Source: an uncultured Bacteroidota bacterium | GTDB taxonomy: Bacteria > Bacteroidota > Bacteroidia > Flavobacteriales > Flavobacteriaceae | Direction: 5' to 3' | DNA length: 64,000 nucleotides | Assembly (NCBI GenBank): GCA_902515565.1 | Contig: CABXVR010000002.1 | Location: 39,278 to 103,277 of the forward strand | Part shown: positions 35,815 to 45,599 of the stretch, piece after piece | Numbering within the stretch: position 1 is the first letter of the stretch | Layout: each line of letters starts with the position of its first letter | The notes under the pieces: generated by a model | The model's input: only the letters and a program-made list of their open reading frames with translations | Databases searched by the model: none | What the model was told of the DNA's origin: nothing | Made by a program: the position numbers and the translations under genes

Positions 35815-36481
35815 ACTTCAATTTATTTCCAATAAATTCTTTTAAATAAAAAGGTTCGAAATTAGCCGTATCTTCAAAATCATTTGAAATAAATTTTAGA
35901 GAAGCTAACTTTCCGATTTCAATTGAAGAAGGTAGTTTATGTTCAACAAAAATAGCATTGGGGCTATCAATTATACTTTTAGTTTTTTCGTTTGCATTAC
36001 CTAAAAAATATACTTTATTTGTTTTTAAATATTCTTGAAAAGAATCTTTTGTCAAAATTTCAGCTCTTGTTTCCCTTATTTTAGTAAACTTTTTATCATA
36101 GACAGAAGAATATACTTCCATTCTTCTAGCATCAATAAGAGGAACTATGAAACCATCTGGTGATTCAATTTGATGTGCAAATGCGTCCAAGGTGTCAACA
36201 GAAATTAGAGGTATTCCAAGAGCAAAGCATAATCCTTTTGCAGATGATACGCCAATTCTAAGTCCTGTATATGATCCAGGTCCTTTACTAACACTTACAG
36301 CAGAAAGATCTTTAGAAGATACTTTTGAATCTTCTAAAATAGAATTAATAAATACATGTAACCTTTTTGAATGAGAGTAATTTTGATCATTTTCTTGCTT
36401 AAACGAAACTAATTCAGAATTCTTAAATAAGGAAACTGAACAGTTTGTAGTGGAAGTTTCTATGTTTAAAATATAGCTCAA
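35807..36481 (-). CDS. tsaB: tRNA threonylcarbamoyladenosine biosynthesis protein TsaB
   Basis: Partner of TsaD and TsaE in forming t6A at position 37 of tRNAs reading ANN codons. The ASKHA-type start [19 protein letters not shown] and the signature [20 protein letters not shown] with the following [11 protein letters not shown] are clear. The 224-residue length is normal. It lies 7 bp after the TolC-like gene at the end of the long minus-strand efflux operon, and may be read with it although functionally unrelated. Confidence 0.95.
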   Translation of the reverse strand: MSYILNIETSTTNCSVSLFKNSELVSFKQENDQNYSHSKRLHVFINSILEDSKVSSKDLSAVSVSKGPGSYTGLRIGVSSAKGLCFALGIPLISVDTLDAFAHQIESPDGFIVPLIDARRMEVYSSVYDKKFTKIRETRAEILTKDSFQEYLKTNKVYFLGNANEKTKSIIDSPNAIFVEHKLPSSIEIGKLASLKFISNDFEDTANFEPFYLKEFIGNKLKSN

Positions 36482-36488
36482 TAGATTA

Positions 36489-37796
36489 TTATTTACCCAT
36501 ATAAAAATCTAAAACCTTGGTTTTAAATATAAAATCATATTTGGAATTAATAAGAGATGATTGCGCATTCAACAACCTAAATCTTACCTGTTCTAAGTCA
36601 ATAGTATTAATAGCTCCAAGCTGATATCTTTGCTGCGAATTTTCAAAAGCTAACTGTTGAGATTGTAATGACTTTTTTGCTGCTTGGTAAGACTTCAAAG
36701 CGGCTTTAGCATCTGTATAAGCTCTTTGTACTGTAGCTTCTACGTTAAGCTTAGCTTGAATCAGTCCTAAATCTGAATTGTTTTCTTGAATTTTTGATTT
36801 AGCAACATTTGTTTTAATTTGATTTCTAGAAAAGATTGGAACACTAATATTCATATTAAGGCTATGTCCCTTGTTATCATTTATTTGTTGAAAAAAAGAA
36901 TTATCAGAAGTTAAATTAGAGAAATTTGCACTTGCATTAAAACCATAACCAAATGAAATACTAGGGAGGTATGCACTTTTGGATATTTTAGTATTATATT
37001 TCGCTAATTCAATATTGTTGTTTGCAACTTTTATTTCATTTCGATTAACTAAAGCATAATTTAAAACAGGTTTAATATCTGTATACAATAGATTTTCAGA
37101 TGGAACTTCTACATCAATTGACACAACATTAAAACCCTCTAATGGGATTTGTAATATTTGTGATAAAGTTAATAATGATAGTTTATAATTATTTTCAGCA
37201 GAAGTTAAATTCTGTTCATCCAAACTAAGTGTAGCCTCTGCATCAATGATATTTGCTTGAGGTTGAACTCCAGCTTCAACTAAATTTTTAATCTGCTGTA
37301 ATTGTTTGAATGAAAATTCATATTGTGATTTAGCTAAAGCTAAATTCTCTCTGCTAAATAGGATATTTAAATAATTATTTGCAACGTTTAGAGAAACATC
37401 ATCTTTAATTTTATTCAACTCATTTTCACTTCTCTCCAAGTTAACCTTAGATTGTCTTAAGACATTTAAGTTTCTGAATCCATTGAATACACTCTGAGAT
37501 ATATTAAAACCTACACTTGAAGAATTAAATGTTCTATCTGCAAATTCTCCAGGATATAATTCTACTGTACCAATACTCATAGATTGATTAAGGTTGGAGC
37601 TAAGCGATGGCAAAAAGTTCCCTTTAGATGCAATAATATCTTGATCATTTGAAAGGATTGTGTTTTGAGCTTGTAAAATTGAAATATTATTCTCCAATGC
37701 ATAATCCACACATTGTTGTAAGTCCCAAAGCTTCTCTTGACTTAAAGAGGTTGTAATAGAAAATACACTTAGTACTATTATATATATATGTTTCAT
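36489..37796 (-). CDS. TolC-family outer-membrane efflux protein
   Basis: Outer-membrane channel of a tripartite exporter. A signal peptide of about 19 residues precedes KLWDLQQCVDYALENNISIL, the usual opening of Bacteroidota TolC proteins. Two internally similar halves of long helices with short strand pairs follow; the first helix set includes the LPSLSSNLNQS segment, the second ends in LGAINTIDLEQVRFRLLNAQ. It is the last transporter gene after the fusion protein, two permeases and ATPase, so the set encodes a complete MacAB-TolC-like pump. The 435-residue length is typical. Confidence 0.93.
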   Translation of the reverse strand: MKHIYIIVLSVFSITTSLSQEKLWDLQQCVDYALENNISILQAQNTILSNDQDIIASKGNFLPSLSSNLNQSMSIGTVELYPGEFADRTFNSSSVGFNISQSVFNGFRNLNVLRQSKVNLERSENELNKIKDDVSLNVANNYLNILFSRENLALAKSQYEFSFKQLQQIKNLVEAGVQPQANIIDAEATLSLDEQNLTSAENNYKLSLLTLSQILQIPLEGFNVVSIDVEVPSENLLYTDIKPVLNYALVNRNEIKVANNNIELAKYNTKISKSAYLPSISFGYGFNASANFSNLTSDNSFFQQINDNKGHSLNMNISVPIFSRNQIKTNVAKSKIQENNSDLGLIQAKLNVEATVQRAYTDAKAALKSYQAAKKSLQSQQLAFENSQQRYQLGAINTIDLEQVRFRLLNAQSSLINSKYDFIFKTKVLDFYMGK

Positions 37797-37814
37797 AATC
37801 TTTATTTATTTAAA

Positions 37815-38951
37815 TTAATCTTCAGAGTCTGGTCTTTCTTCACCATCACCACCCTTATCTTCTTCTAAAACTTTATTCCAAACTTTAATTTTATCATCTT
37901 CTTCAACACCTTCTAACACCTCGACACTAATTCCGTCAGAAATACCAATAGTGATATCTTTTTTAATAAATAATCCTTCATCGTTTAAAATTTCTACAAA
38001 TGGCTTTTCAGTAAACCTATTAAATTGAATCAATGACTCTTTAATGCACAAAGAGTTTTCTGTATTTTCAATTTCTATTATTGCATTAGCACTATAACCA
38101 GCTCTAACTTTGGACGTTGGTATTTCAACATTTGCTTTAATTTTAAATTGCACAGCTCCATTTGCTTCAATTCCTTTAGGAGCGACAAATGTTAATTTAG
38201 AAGGAAATTCCTCTTCACCTAGTGCTCCAAGAACTACTTTAATATCTTTTCCCTCTTCTAATTTTCCTACTTCAGCTTCATCAACTTGCCCCTCAAAAAT
38301 CATGATACTCATATCAGCTACAGTGGCTATCGTAGTACCTGCATTAAAGTTGTTACTTTCAATCACTTGATTTCCCTCTCTTACAGGTATTTCTAAAATT
38401 GTTCCAGAAATTTGAGCTACTATATTTGTATTTGCCAAGCCTCCTCCTGAAAGTGATCCTTGCTTTATAATTTTAAAAACATTTTGAGCCTCAATATATG
38501 ATTCATTAGCTTGATTTAAGGACAACTCTGAATTCTCATAATCTTGTTTAGAAATAACACCTTTATTAAAAAGCTCTTTACTTCTTTCAAATAATCTTTT
38601 AGAGTTTTCATAAGAAAGTTTAGAGGAATTAATTCTACTCTTTGCACTTGTTAAACTCTGCTCATTAGGAACAACTCTTATTTTAGCAATTAAGTCTCCC
38701 TTTTCTATCATATCTCCTTCTTCCACATAAATCATATCTACAATTCCAGTAACTTGAGGTTTTAGCTCAATTTCATCCTCTGGATTTAATTTTCCAGTAG
38801 CAACCACGTTAGTGTTTAGTGATGTATAAAAAGGAACTTCTGTTTCATATTCAATAATTGATTTTGAATTTGCATCTTTAAAGTACATTAACACAAATAT
38901 TAATGCTACTAGTGTTGCAGCGATGAAAGTTATTTTAATTGGTTTTCTCAT
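37815..38951 (-). CDS. MacA/HlyD-type membrane-fusion protein
   Basis: Periplasmic adaptor joining the ABC permeases to the TolC channel. One N-terminal membrane helix (about 6-24) is followed by the split lipoyl domain (KPQVTGIVDMIYVEEGDMIEKGDLI and, after the hairpin, VAQISGTILEIPVREGNQV), a coiled-coil hairpin (about 80-155) with the SKELFNKGVISKQDYE turn, and beta-barrel/membrane-proximal domains. The C-terminus is unusually acidic (KGGDGEERPDSED). The 378 residues match MacA. It sits between the second permease and TolC, with 18-20 bp gaps. Confidence 0.92.
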   Translation of the reverse strand: MRKPIKITFIAATLVALIFVLMYFKDANSKSIIEYETEVPFYTSLNTNVVATGKLNPEDEIELKPQVTGIVDMIYVEEGDMIEKGDLIAKIRVVPNEQSLTSAKSRINSSKLSYENSKRLFERSKELFNKGVISKQDYENSELSLNQANESYIEAQNVFKIIKQGSLSGGGLANTNIVAQISGTILEIPVREGNQVIESNNFNAGTTIATVADMSIMIFEGQVDEAEVGKLEEGKDIKVVLGALGEEEFPSKLTFVAPKGIEANGAVQFKIKANVEIPTSKVRAGYSANAIIEIENTENSLCIKESLIQFNRFTEKPFVEILNDEGLFIKKDITIGISDGISVEVLEGVEEDDKIKVWNKVLEEDKGGDGEERPDSED

Positions 38952-38971
38952 TTTATTTATTTTAATTTATT

Positions 38972-40210
38972 TTATTCTTCTCTTAATGCTTCAATAGGTT
39001 TAATACTTGTTGCTCTACCTGCTGGAATCAGGCCAATAATTGTTCCAAATATGACTAATATTATTAGGGATATAAAAACAATAAAAATTGAAACAGATGG
39101 ATTAACGAGAATAGATTCTGGTCCCTGTCCAAAAAAACTGTTCATAGCAATTAAAATCCAACCTCCAGAAATTATACCAAAAATTCCGGCAATAATAGTA
39201 AGAAAAACAGCTTCTAAAACTATTTGTCTTTTAATTTCAAATGGAGTTGCTCCGAGGGCCCTTCTTATTCCAATTTCTTTTGTACGCTCTTTTACTGTAA
39301 TAAGCAATATATTACCTATGGCAAATACACCAGCTATTAGGGTGGCAATTCCAACAAACCATGTTAAAAATTGCATTCCTGTTAAAAACCCTGTTAGTTG
39401 TTCAAATCTTTCTCCTAAATTGAAACTCCCAAAAGCTCTATTGTCATTTGGATGAACTTTATTCATGTTTCTTAATAATAACTTAGCGTCATTTTCGATT
39501 TGTTTAATGTTGTATTCAGGTTTTCCCGTAATGGTCAACCAACCTACATTATCTCCTTGGTTATAAATTTGCTGAAAAGTGGTAAATGGAATATGCATTG
39601 CACCACCAAAATCAAAATCACCTTGCTCAAAAACTCCAACAACTTTAAAATTTATATTATTAATAGTTATATATTCTCCAATTGCTTTTTCATCTTTTTC
39701 AAAGATTTGTTTATAAACATCATCATTGATAACTACAATTTTTTTATTTAAATCAATATCGTTTTGATTTATCCATCTACCGCTAATTAAGTTCTTTTTT
39801 TGAATTTTATCCAAAATGGGGAAATCTCCACTTACTCCAAAATTACCATATAAAAATTTTCTAACTACTCGAGCTTGATTTTGATTTCTTGGGACTACTA
39901 ACTCTATTCCAGGAACATTATTTCTAATATTATCTAATTGAGAAAATTTTAATCTTGGTCTTCTACCTTCTTGAAATCCTTTAAATGGTCTACTAGTAGA
40001 CTGAGCCCAAACAAATACACTATTTGTGGCAAAATCTCCAAATTGTGAATTGAATTTATTCTCAATTCCTCTTGCAGAACCTAATAATCCGATTAAAAGT
40101 AAAATACCCCACCAAACTCCAATCATTGTGATAATAGTCCTAATCTTGTTTTTTGTAAGACTATCGGAGACTTCTTGCCATGTATCTATATCAAATAAAA
40201 ATTTAAACAT
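38972..40210 (-). CDS. MacB-like FtsX-fold ABC permease (second)
   Basis: Four-helix permease of the MacB/LolC superfamily with a large periplasmic domain. First helix near 20-42, MacB_PCD-like periplasmic region about 45-270, then FtsX helices near 285-310, 335-355 and 375-400, and the cytoplasmic tail PAGRATSIKPIEALREE. The KERTKEIGIRRALGATP coupling helix is present between helices 2 and 3. It has no ATPase domain, unlike E. coli MacB, and works with the separate ATPase two genes upstream. The previous permease ends 1 bp before it. Confidence 0.92.
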   Translation of the reverse strand: MFKFLFDIDTWQEVSDSLTKNKIRTIITMIGVWWGILLLIGLLGSARGIENKFNSQFGDFATNSVFVWAQSTSRPFKGFQEGRRPRLKFSQLDNIRNNVPGIELVVPRNQNQARVVRKFLYGNFGVSGDFPILDKIQKKNLISGRWINQNDIDLNKKIVVINDDVYKQIFEKDEKAIGEYITINNINFKVVGVFEQGDFDFGGAMHIPFTTFQQIYNQGDNVGWLTITGKPEYNIKQIENDAKLLLRNMNKVHPNDNRAFGSFNLGERFEQLTGFLTGMQFLTWFVGIATLIAGVFAIGNILLITVKERTKEIGIRRALGATPFEIKRQIVLEAVFLTIIAGIFGIISGGWILIAMNSFFGQGPESILVNPSVSIFIVFISLIILVIFGTIIGLIPAGRATSIKPIEALREE

Positions 40211-40211
40211 A

Positions 40212-41441
40212 TTATTCGTCTCTTAGTGCTATTATTGGTTTAATTTGAGATGCTCTTTTAGCTGGAACATAAGCTGCAATAAACCCTGAGATAATTAGCG
40301 CCAAAGTAGCCATAGCTACCAAGTTTGTACTTACACTAGGGTCGGTTATAAAATACTTATCTAAGGATGGGCCATAAGCTTCCAAAATTCCAATTCCAAG
40401 TAGTAAACCTACGTAACCTGAAATTGAAGTGATTAATACTGACTCTATTAAAATAATAGATTGTATGGAGCTTGGACGAGCACCAAGTGCTTTACGTATT
40501 CCAATTTCTTTAGTTCTTTCTTTAACAATAAAAATCATGATATTACTTATCCCTACTATTCCTGCTATTAGAGTTCCTAGTCCAATGATTAATATAAGTA
40601 TATCTAGTACACTATTAAATTGATTTATGTTATTAGCTTCAGTTGCCCTATTTCTTAATCGAACAGCTCCTTGATCAGAGGGCTCTATATTAAATATTTT
40701 TTTAATTCTCTTTTCTAATTTTGTTCCTAACGCTATTGCGTTATCAAGTCCCATACTTAAATTATAGGTCAAATTAATTTGGTCTATAAAGTCGTTATTT
40801 CCGTAAATTCTTTGAGCAGTTGTAAGGGGCATATAAATAATTCTTTCTTCATTATCATCCCCAATATCTTGATAAACTCCTACAACTTTATATTGAATAT
40901 TGTTAAGATCAATATATTCACCAAGTACTTTTTCAGTTTTGAAAAGGTCCTCTTTAACTAATCTTCCAATTACTATTACTTTCGTAGATTCCTGTAAATC
41001 TCTTTGATTAATAAATCTACCACTAACTAACTCGGACTTTTCAATAAATTGATGGTCAGGATTCACAGCTCTTAGACTGTAATTGTTTTTTTCTCCTTTG
41101 TAAGATGCATTAACATTTTTATTGACCCTTGCAGTAACAAATTCTATGTCATCTTTAAATTCATCTTTTAATGTGGAAAGAAGTGCATTATCAAATTGTA
41201 TTCTCCTGCCTAACTGATTTCCTCCACCAGCTTTGGTTGTTCTACCGGAACTAATGAAAATCGTATTTTCTGCATCACCACCCATACCTTCAGCAAAAGT
41301 CTTTTGTAGGCCATTTGCCAAACCAAATAAAATTGCAAAAAGCATTATAGCAAAAATTACTGTACCACCAGAGAGTAGAGTACGAAGCTTATTTTTACTT
41401 ATACTCTGAAATATTTCTCGCCAAAGGTCTAAATCAAACAT
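40212..41441 (-). CDS. MacB-like FtsX-fold ABC permease (first)
   Basis: Paralogue of the downstream permease with the same layout: first helix near 20-45, periplasmic domain to about 275, then three FtsX helices, the coupling segment KERTKEIGIRKALGARP and the tail PAKRASQIKPIIALRDE. Together the two would form a heterodimeric membrane part, as LolC/LolE do, with the adjacent ATPase. The presence of MacA- and TolC-like partners makes efflux more likely than lipoprotein release. It starts 1 bp after the ATPase gene. Confidence 0.92.
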   Translation of the reverse strand: MFDLDLWREIFQSISKNKLRTLLSGGTVIFAIMLFAILFGLANGLQKTFAEGMGGDAENTIFISSGRTTKAGGGNQLGRRIQFDNALLSTLKDEFKDDIEFVTARVNKNVNASYKGEKNNYSLRAVNPDHQFIEKSELVSGRFINQRDLQESTKVIVIGRLVKEDLFKTEKVLGEYIDLNNIQYKVVGVYQDIGDDNEERIIYMPLTTAQRIYGNNDFIDQINLTYNLSMGLDNAIALGTKLEKRIKKIFNIEPSDQGAVRLRNRATEANNINQFNSVLDILILIIGLGTLIAGIVGISNIMIFIVKERTKEIGIRKALGARPSSIQSIILIESVLITSISGYVGLLLGIGILEAYGPSLDKYFITDPSVSTNLVAMATLALIISGFIAAYVPAKRASQIKPIIALRDE

Positions 41442-41442
41442 A

Positions 41443-42132
41443 TTATGCTCTTACTTGTTTAATAACGTTATCCTCAATTATAACTCCGTCACGAAGTCTA
41501 ACTATTCTTTTACACATTTTTGCAATATCTTCTTCATGAGTAACTAAAAGAATAGTTTTGCCTTCATCGTTTAATTGCTGTAAAAATTGCATTATGTCAT
41601 GGGAAGTTGCAGTATCTAATGCCCCTGTAGGTTCATCAGCTAAAAGCAGTTTTGGCTCTGAAGCTAATGCTCGAGCTATTGCTACTCTTTGCTTTTGTCC
41701 CCCTGAAAGTTCACTAGGTAAATGTTTAGCCCACTCAGCTAATCCAACTTTTTCAAGGTGAAACATTGCTTTTTCTTGTCTTTCCTTTCTTTTTAAGCCT
41801 TGATAATACAAAGGCAGTGCGACATTTTCCATCGCATTTTTATAGTTTATAAGATTAAAAGATTGAAAAACAAAACCTAAAAACTGATTTCTATAATTTG
41901 CAGCTTTTTTTTCATTGAGATCTTTAATTTCAACCCCGTCTAGCACGTAATCCCCAGAATCAGCTTCATCTAAAATTCCAATTATATTTAACAGAGTAGA
42001 TTTTCCAGAGCCAGAAGAACCCATAATAGCAACCATTTCTCCACTCTTAGCAAATAAATCAATCCCCTTTAAAACATGAAGACTGGAATCTCCCATTTGA
42101 TAAGATTTATTTAAATTCTTAATATCAAGCAT
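41443..42132 (-). CDS. MacB/LolD-type ABC ATPase
   Basis: Cytoplasmic ATPase of the mechanotransmission class. Walker A GSSGSGKST (38-46), signature LSGGQKQR (142-149), Walker B LLLADEP (162-168) and the switch His in LLVTHEED are intact. The 229-residue length is that of LolD/FtsE-type subunits. It is the first transporter gene after a 72-bp gap from the PspC gene. I see no good promoter in that gap, so it is probably read from upstream. Confidence 0.94.
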   Translation of the reverse strand: MLDIKNLNKSYQMGDSSLHVLKGIDLFAKSGEMVAIMGSSGSGKSTLLNIIGILDEADSGDYVLDGVEIKDLNEKKAANYRNQFLGFVFQSFNLINYKNAMENVALPLYYQGLKRKERQEKAMFHLEKVGLAEWAKHLPSELSGGQKQRVAIARALASEPKLLLADEPTGALDTATSHDIMQFLQQLNDEGKTILLVTHEEDIAKMCKRIVRLRDGVIIEDNVIKQVRA

Positions 42133-42204
42133 AATAAAGTGTATTTAATCTGAACAAAGGTCCATAAATTGTTAATAATAATTGCCAATAATTTGTTAAA
42201 AGCT

Positions 42205-43308
42205 TCATAAATTATAAGGGAAATTATTTGTGATAAATTCAATTCCAATTAGGTAGAAAAAATACATAAAAGATAAAATCCATATAGCTAACAAAATGTA
42301 CATGGTTATTTTATTAATTACATATCTATTTCTAAAAGCTAGCTTTAAACCAATAATGAATAAAATAATACAAGGGATTAAAATCAATAATCCAAACAAT
42401 ACTATTGAAAATACACTAATTGAACTAACTACATCTAAAATATCAAAGCTCAAAAAATCATTTATCTCGTATATTGTAGCCCCATTAATTACAATTTCAG
42501 ATGACGTAGCATTTGTGATTGTAGAGTCAACTTTAGCTAAAAACAAAACTATTAAAGATGTAATAAGCCCACCAATGAATGAGTAAAACATTAGGATATA
42601 TCCAAAAATAATTGAAATTACTTTTAATAGTTTGGAGCTAGTTTCAAGCAAAAAATTAATTGTTTTTTTTAAATAGTATTTTACTTTTCCCCATAATCCT
42701 TTTGCATATTCTTTATCAAAATCATTAATTTCTTTTTCAATCTCAGGCAATACACTTTCAATTTTATTTTTTATTGAAGCAACGCTTACAGCCTCACCGG
42801 TCATTCTAATCTTATCAGCACTGGTTTTAGCTGAAGGAATAACTATCCATAAAATTATATAAGCTAAAGTTGTAAATGGAACAGGCACAAAGAAAAATAA
42901 AATAAATAAAATTCTAGTCCAAGCGGGTGATATACCAAAATAATGAGCTAATCCACTAGCTACCCCACCAACATAATTATCATCTATATCTCTAAATAAC
43001 TTTTTATTAGTATTTTTATTTTTTGGAGATATGTCCTGTTCATTTTCATCCTCTGCTAATTCTTCAGGAGTACCCAAAATTTCAATAGCATTATTTACAT
43101 CTGATACAGATATTACTCTGTTAATAGAATTATTTGTAGAGAACAATTCTGCAATATGAGACTCAATATCTTCTAATATTTCTTTTTTACTGGAATTAGA
43201 ACTAAATGCGATATTTAACTTATCTAAATAAGATTTAAGAATATTATAAGCCTCATCGTCCATTGTAAATTTAACATAAGAGAGGTGTATGTCTTTAGTG
43301 ATGTTCAT
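42205..43308 (-). CDS. PspC-domain membrane protein
   Basis: Envelope-stress-type membrane protein. The N-terminal 80 residues (DIHLSYVKFTMDDEAYNILKSYLDKL and a stretch with EDIESHIAELF) form a soluble domain often found before PspC in Bacteroidota. The PspC domain at about 103-165 reads KLFRDIDDNYVGGVASGLAHYFGI then helices ending WIVIPSAKT. Three or four further membrane helices fill the C-terminal half. The gene begins 2 bp after the PadR gene, and PadR-PspC pairing is common in this phylum. It probably senses or stabilises the inner membrane; the link with the efflux genes downstream is inferred. Confidence 0.88.
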   Translation of the reverse strand: MNITKDIHLSYVKFTMDDEAYNILKSYLDKLNIAFSSNSSKKEILEDIESHIAELFSTNNSINRVISVSDVNNAIEILGTPEELAEDENEQDISPKNKNTNKKLFRDIDDNYVGGVASGLAHYFGISPAWTRILFILFFFVPVPFTTLAYIILWIVIPSAKTSADKIRMTGEAVSVASIKNKIESVLPEIEKEINDFDKEYAKGLWGKVKYYLKKTINFLLETSSKLLKVISIIFGYILMFYSFIGGLITSLIVLFLAKVDSTITNATSSEIVINGATIYEINDFLSFDILDVVSSISVFSIVLFGLLILIPCIILFIIGLKLAFRNRYVINKITMYILLAIWILSFMYFFYLIGIEFITNNFPYNL

Positions 43309-43310
43309 AT

Positions 43311-43637
43311 TTATTTATTTCTAATTTGTGTTACTGCATTAGATAACTCTAACCATGATTCATTAAGATCATTTAAAAAATCTTTTCCCATAGTTGTAAT
43401 ATTATAATATTTTCTAGGCGGGCCATTTTTAGATTCTTTCCAATTATACTCTAATAAATTACTATTTTTCAATCTTGTAAGTAATGGATATATAGTTCCC
43501 TCTACTACAATTAACTTAGATTCTTTTAAGGTCATTAAAATTTCAAAAGAATATTTGGGCTCTTTACTAAGTATAGATAAAATACAAAGCTCGAGAATTC
43601 CCTTGCGCATTTGTGCTTTTGTATTATCTGACTTCAT
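43311..43637 (-). CDS. PadR-family transcriptional regulator
   Basis: Dimeric winged-helix repressor. The ATG at 43637 gives 108 residues starting MKSDNTKAQMRKGILELCIL; the longer frame upstream reads into the preceding gene and is not credible. The PadR core is clear: GILELCILSILSKEPKYSFE, the recognition-helix region VVEGTIYPLLTRLKNSNLLE and the wing with GPPRKYYNITTMG. It is placed between a miniprotein and PspC and is the obvious candidate to control this operon. No operator could be identified. Confidence 0.93.
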   Translation of the reverse strand: MKSDNTKAQMRKGILELCILSILSKEPKYSFEILMTLKESKLIVVEGTIYPLLTRLKNSNLLEYNWKESKNGPPRKYYNITTMGKDFLNDLNESWLELSNAVTQIRNK

Positions 43638-43645
43638 TATAAATA

Positions 43646-43828
43646 TTAATTTTTGGTTTTTGGTTTTTTCCACCCAAGTGCTGCTCCGATTGCAACCCCT
43701 ACAGCTATCCATACTGGTTCATTTGTTGTAGCAAAAACTACAATGCCAATTGCTGTCCCAATTCCAATCCAGGAACCAGATTTGTTACAACTAAAACTGC
43801 TATCCTTATTATTATCTACATTCATCAT
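43646..43828 (-). CDS. 60-residue glycine-zipper membrane miniprotein
   Basis: Unknown function. A hydrophilic N-terminus MMNVDNNKDSSFSCNKS is followed by a Gly-rich hydrophobic stretch (SWIGIGTAIGIVVFATT and VWIAVGVAIGAALGW) with GxxxG spacing and a basic end KKPKTKN. It would form two short helices packed through glycines, or a soluble-to-membrane hairpin. It starts one base after the stop of the serine hydrolase gene and ends 8 bp before padR. The 49-residue protein on the other side of the hydrolase has the same design. Confidence 0.75.
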   Translation of the reverse strand: MMNVDNNKDSSFSCNKSGSWIGIGTAIGIVVFATTNEPVWIAVGVAIGAALGWKKPKTKN

Positions 43829-43829
43829 A

Positions 43830-45599
43830 CTATTTAATTTTAGAAAATTCAAATCCACTAAAATACAAGTTCCCGTTTTCTAATATTCTAGCAACTTCAC
43901 CTGAACCGCGACCTATACCCCCAAGTAATGCTGATGAATCAGAGATTATATCGAAATAAATAGTTCCATAAAAAGCAGATTTAGATTTCAAATTTACTTT
44001 TAAACTTCCATCATCTTCAGATAAGTTTAATTTAAGATCTTTTACGGCATATTTAGGACACTCCTTACATTCATAAACATCTCCTGTTAACTCATATTTT
44101 CCATACATAGATTTCCAACTCTGAGAAACAGGAAAATGAGCTATTTTTTTCTTTGTAAGATAATACTCGTTATTATTTTCAGTAAGCTTCAACTTTATAT
44201 ATATTTCATTATTTAATTTCTCAAATTTAAATTCTTGATCTTTAATTTTAACTGGTATAATACCAAAAATCTTTGCTTTTATAGAATAATTATAACTATC
44301 CGGTTTTTTAGTTAATACAAGTCTCGAAAGTCCTTGTTTAATTTTAATTTTATTTAAATCATTAACATCTATTAGCATTTCACCAAAATTATACTTTCCT
44401 TTAATTTCATCATCTTCGGGCATTGTTCCTTTATATGACATGGTAGTGTTGTAATCTAGATCTACCTTCATATCATTAGATTTTTCCAGATAAAGCTTTA
44501 AAAGTTCAGAGGCACTATTAATACTAGAACCGTTTACAGAATTGGTAAGAACAACAGCTCCTACTTTGAGTTCAGGAATATAATTAAAGTCTGCATGAAA
44601 TGCGTGTGTATCTCCTCCATGGCCAATCAAACGCACAATAGTACTATCATTTTTTATATTATTTTTTACACTAATACTATCTTGGAAAAGTGCATAACCA
44701 TAACTAATAGGTTCAGATAATAAAACATTTTCTAGTTGGTCTTTTTCCATTTCTGATACAGAATTAGAGGATATGATTTGCTTATTATTGAAATCACCAT
44801 TATTAATAAGCATATTAATATAATTACTCAAATCAATTACATTACTGGAAATAAACCCTGCAGCAACATCTCTTATTGAAGGCTCTTGTGTTTCTTTTTT
44901 TCTATCATAAGTTTTAGAAGTATTGGGTAGTTCATAACCAATTGAACTAGATGTCATATTCAGTGGTGTAAATATATTTTGTTTTAAATAATCAGCATAT
45001 GTGATGCCGCTAACTCTAGTTATTAGCTCACCAAGTAGTCCATAACCCGCATTAGAATATGCAAACTTATATTGACTTGGGGAGATCATTCTTTGTTTAT
45101 TTAATTCCTTGATTAGCCACGAAATAGAAGGGGGATTATCAACAAAAAAACCATTAGAAACATCACTAGGAAGACCAGAGGTATGACTAAGTATGTCATT
45201 TATATAAATTTGGTTACCATCATCAAAAGGGTTCTCTATATCCAATTCATGTAAATAATCTTTAATTGAATTTGTCACCTTTAGCTTCTTTTCTTCTTGT
45301 AATTGCATAATCGAAAGAGCGGTAAATGATTTAGTAATTGATCCTATACCATAAATAGTATTAGCATCAGCTTTTATTTCATTTTTCAAATCAGAAAAAC
45401 CGTAACCATTTGCATATACTATTTCTCCATTATCAACAATAGCAATACTCGTCCCTATTACTTTATTTTTTTTTATAAGTGAAGAGTAAGTACTATCTAT
45501 ACTATTTTTAACAGCTTTAGAAAGATTATTAATTTGAGAAGTTCCTGTGAAGAAACTAAACAAATATGACATAAGTATAATAAAAGATTGAAGTTTCAT
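43830..45599 (-). CDS. exported serine hydrolase, beta-lactamase/AmpC-like family
   Basis: Beta-lactamase-superfamily protein (class C, penicillin-binding-protein-related). A signal peptide (about 1-21) precedes the catalytic domain with SxxK at 87-90 (SITK), the second motif YSN at 181-183 and HGG at 327-329. A C-terminal extension of about 220 residues forms beta-rich domains, as in other large family members with a lipocalin-like tail. It is more likely an esterase or peptidase than an antibiotic-resistance enzyme. Its ATG overlaps the stop of the 49-residue miniprotein gene (TAATG), and its stop is one base from the next miniprotein, so the three are translated together. Confidence 0.9.
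   Translation of the reverse strand: MKLQSFIILMSYLFSFFTGTSQINNLSKAVKNSIDSTYSSLIKKNKVIGTSIAIVDNGEIVYANGYGFSDLKNEIKADANTIYGIGSITKSFTALSIMQLQEEKKLKVTNSIKDYLHELDIENPFDDGNQIYINDILSHTSGLPSDVSNGFFVDNPPSISWLIKELNKQRMISPSQYKFAYSNAGYGLLGELITRVSGITYADYLKQNIFTPLNMTSSSIGYELPNTSKTYDRKKETQEPSIRDVAAGFISSNVIDLSNYINMLINNGDFNNKQIISSNSVSEMEKDQLENVLLSEPISYGYALFQDSISVKNNIKNDSTIVRLIGHGGDTHAFHADFNYIPELKVGAVVLTNSVNGSSINSASELLKLYLEKSNDMKVDLDYNTTMSYKGTMPEDDEIKGKYNFGEMLIDVNDLNKIKIKQGLSRLVLTKKPDSYNYSIKAKIFGIIPVKIKDQEFKFEKLNNEIYIKLKLTENNNEYYLTKKKIAHFPVSQSWKSMYGKYELTGDVYECKECPKYAVKDLKLNLSEDDGSLKVNLKSKSAFYGTIYFDIISDSSALLGGIGRGSGEVARILENGNLYFSGFEFSKIK

Noticed and set aside
39051..39455. 134-residue plus-strand ORF inside an ABC permease gene
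   Set aside because: Shadow of FtsX helix codons on the other strand; no credible domain.
43638..43712. Longer start for the PadR gene
   Set aside because: The extra residues are read from the preceding miniprotein gene in another frame; the internal ATG gives the normal PadR N-terminus.
43830..45599. Antibiotic-resistance beta-lactamase
   Set aside because: SxxK, YxN and HxG motifs fit the broad serine hydrolase/esterase group; the large C-terminal extension and chromosomal operon argue against a resistance enzyme.
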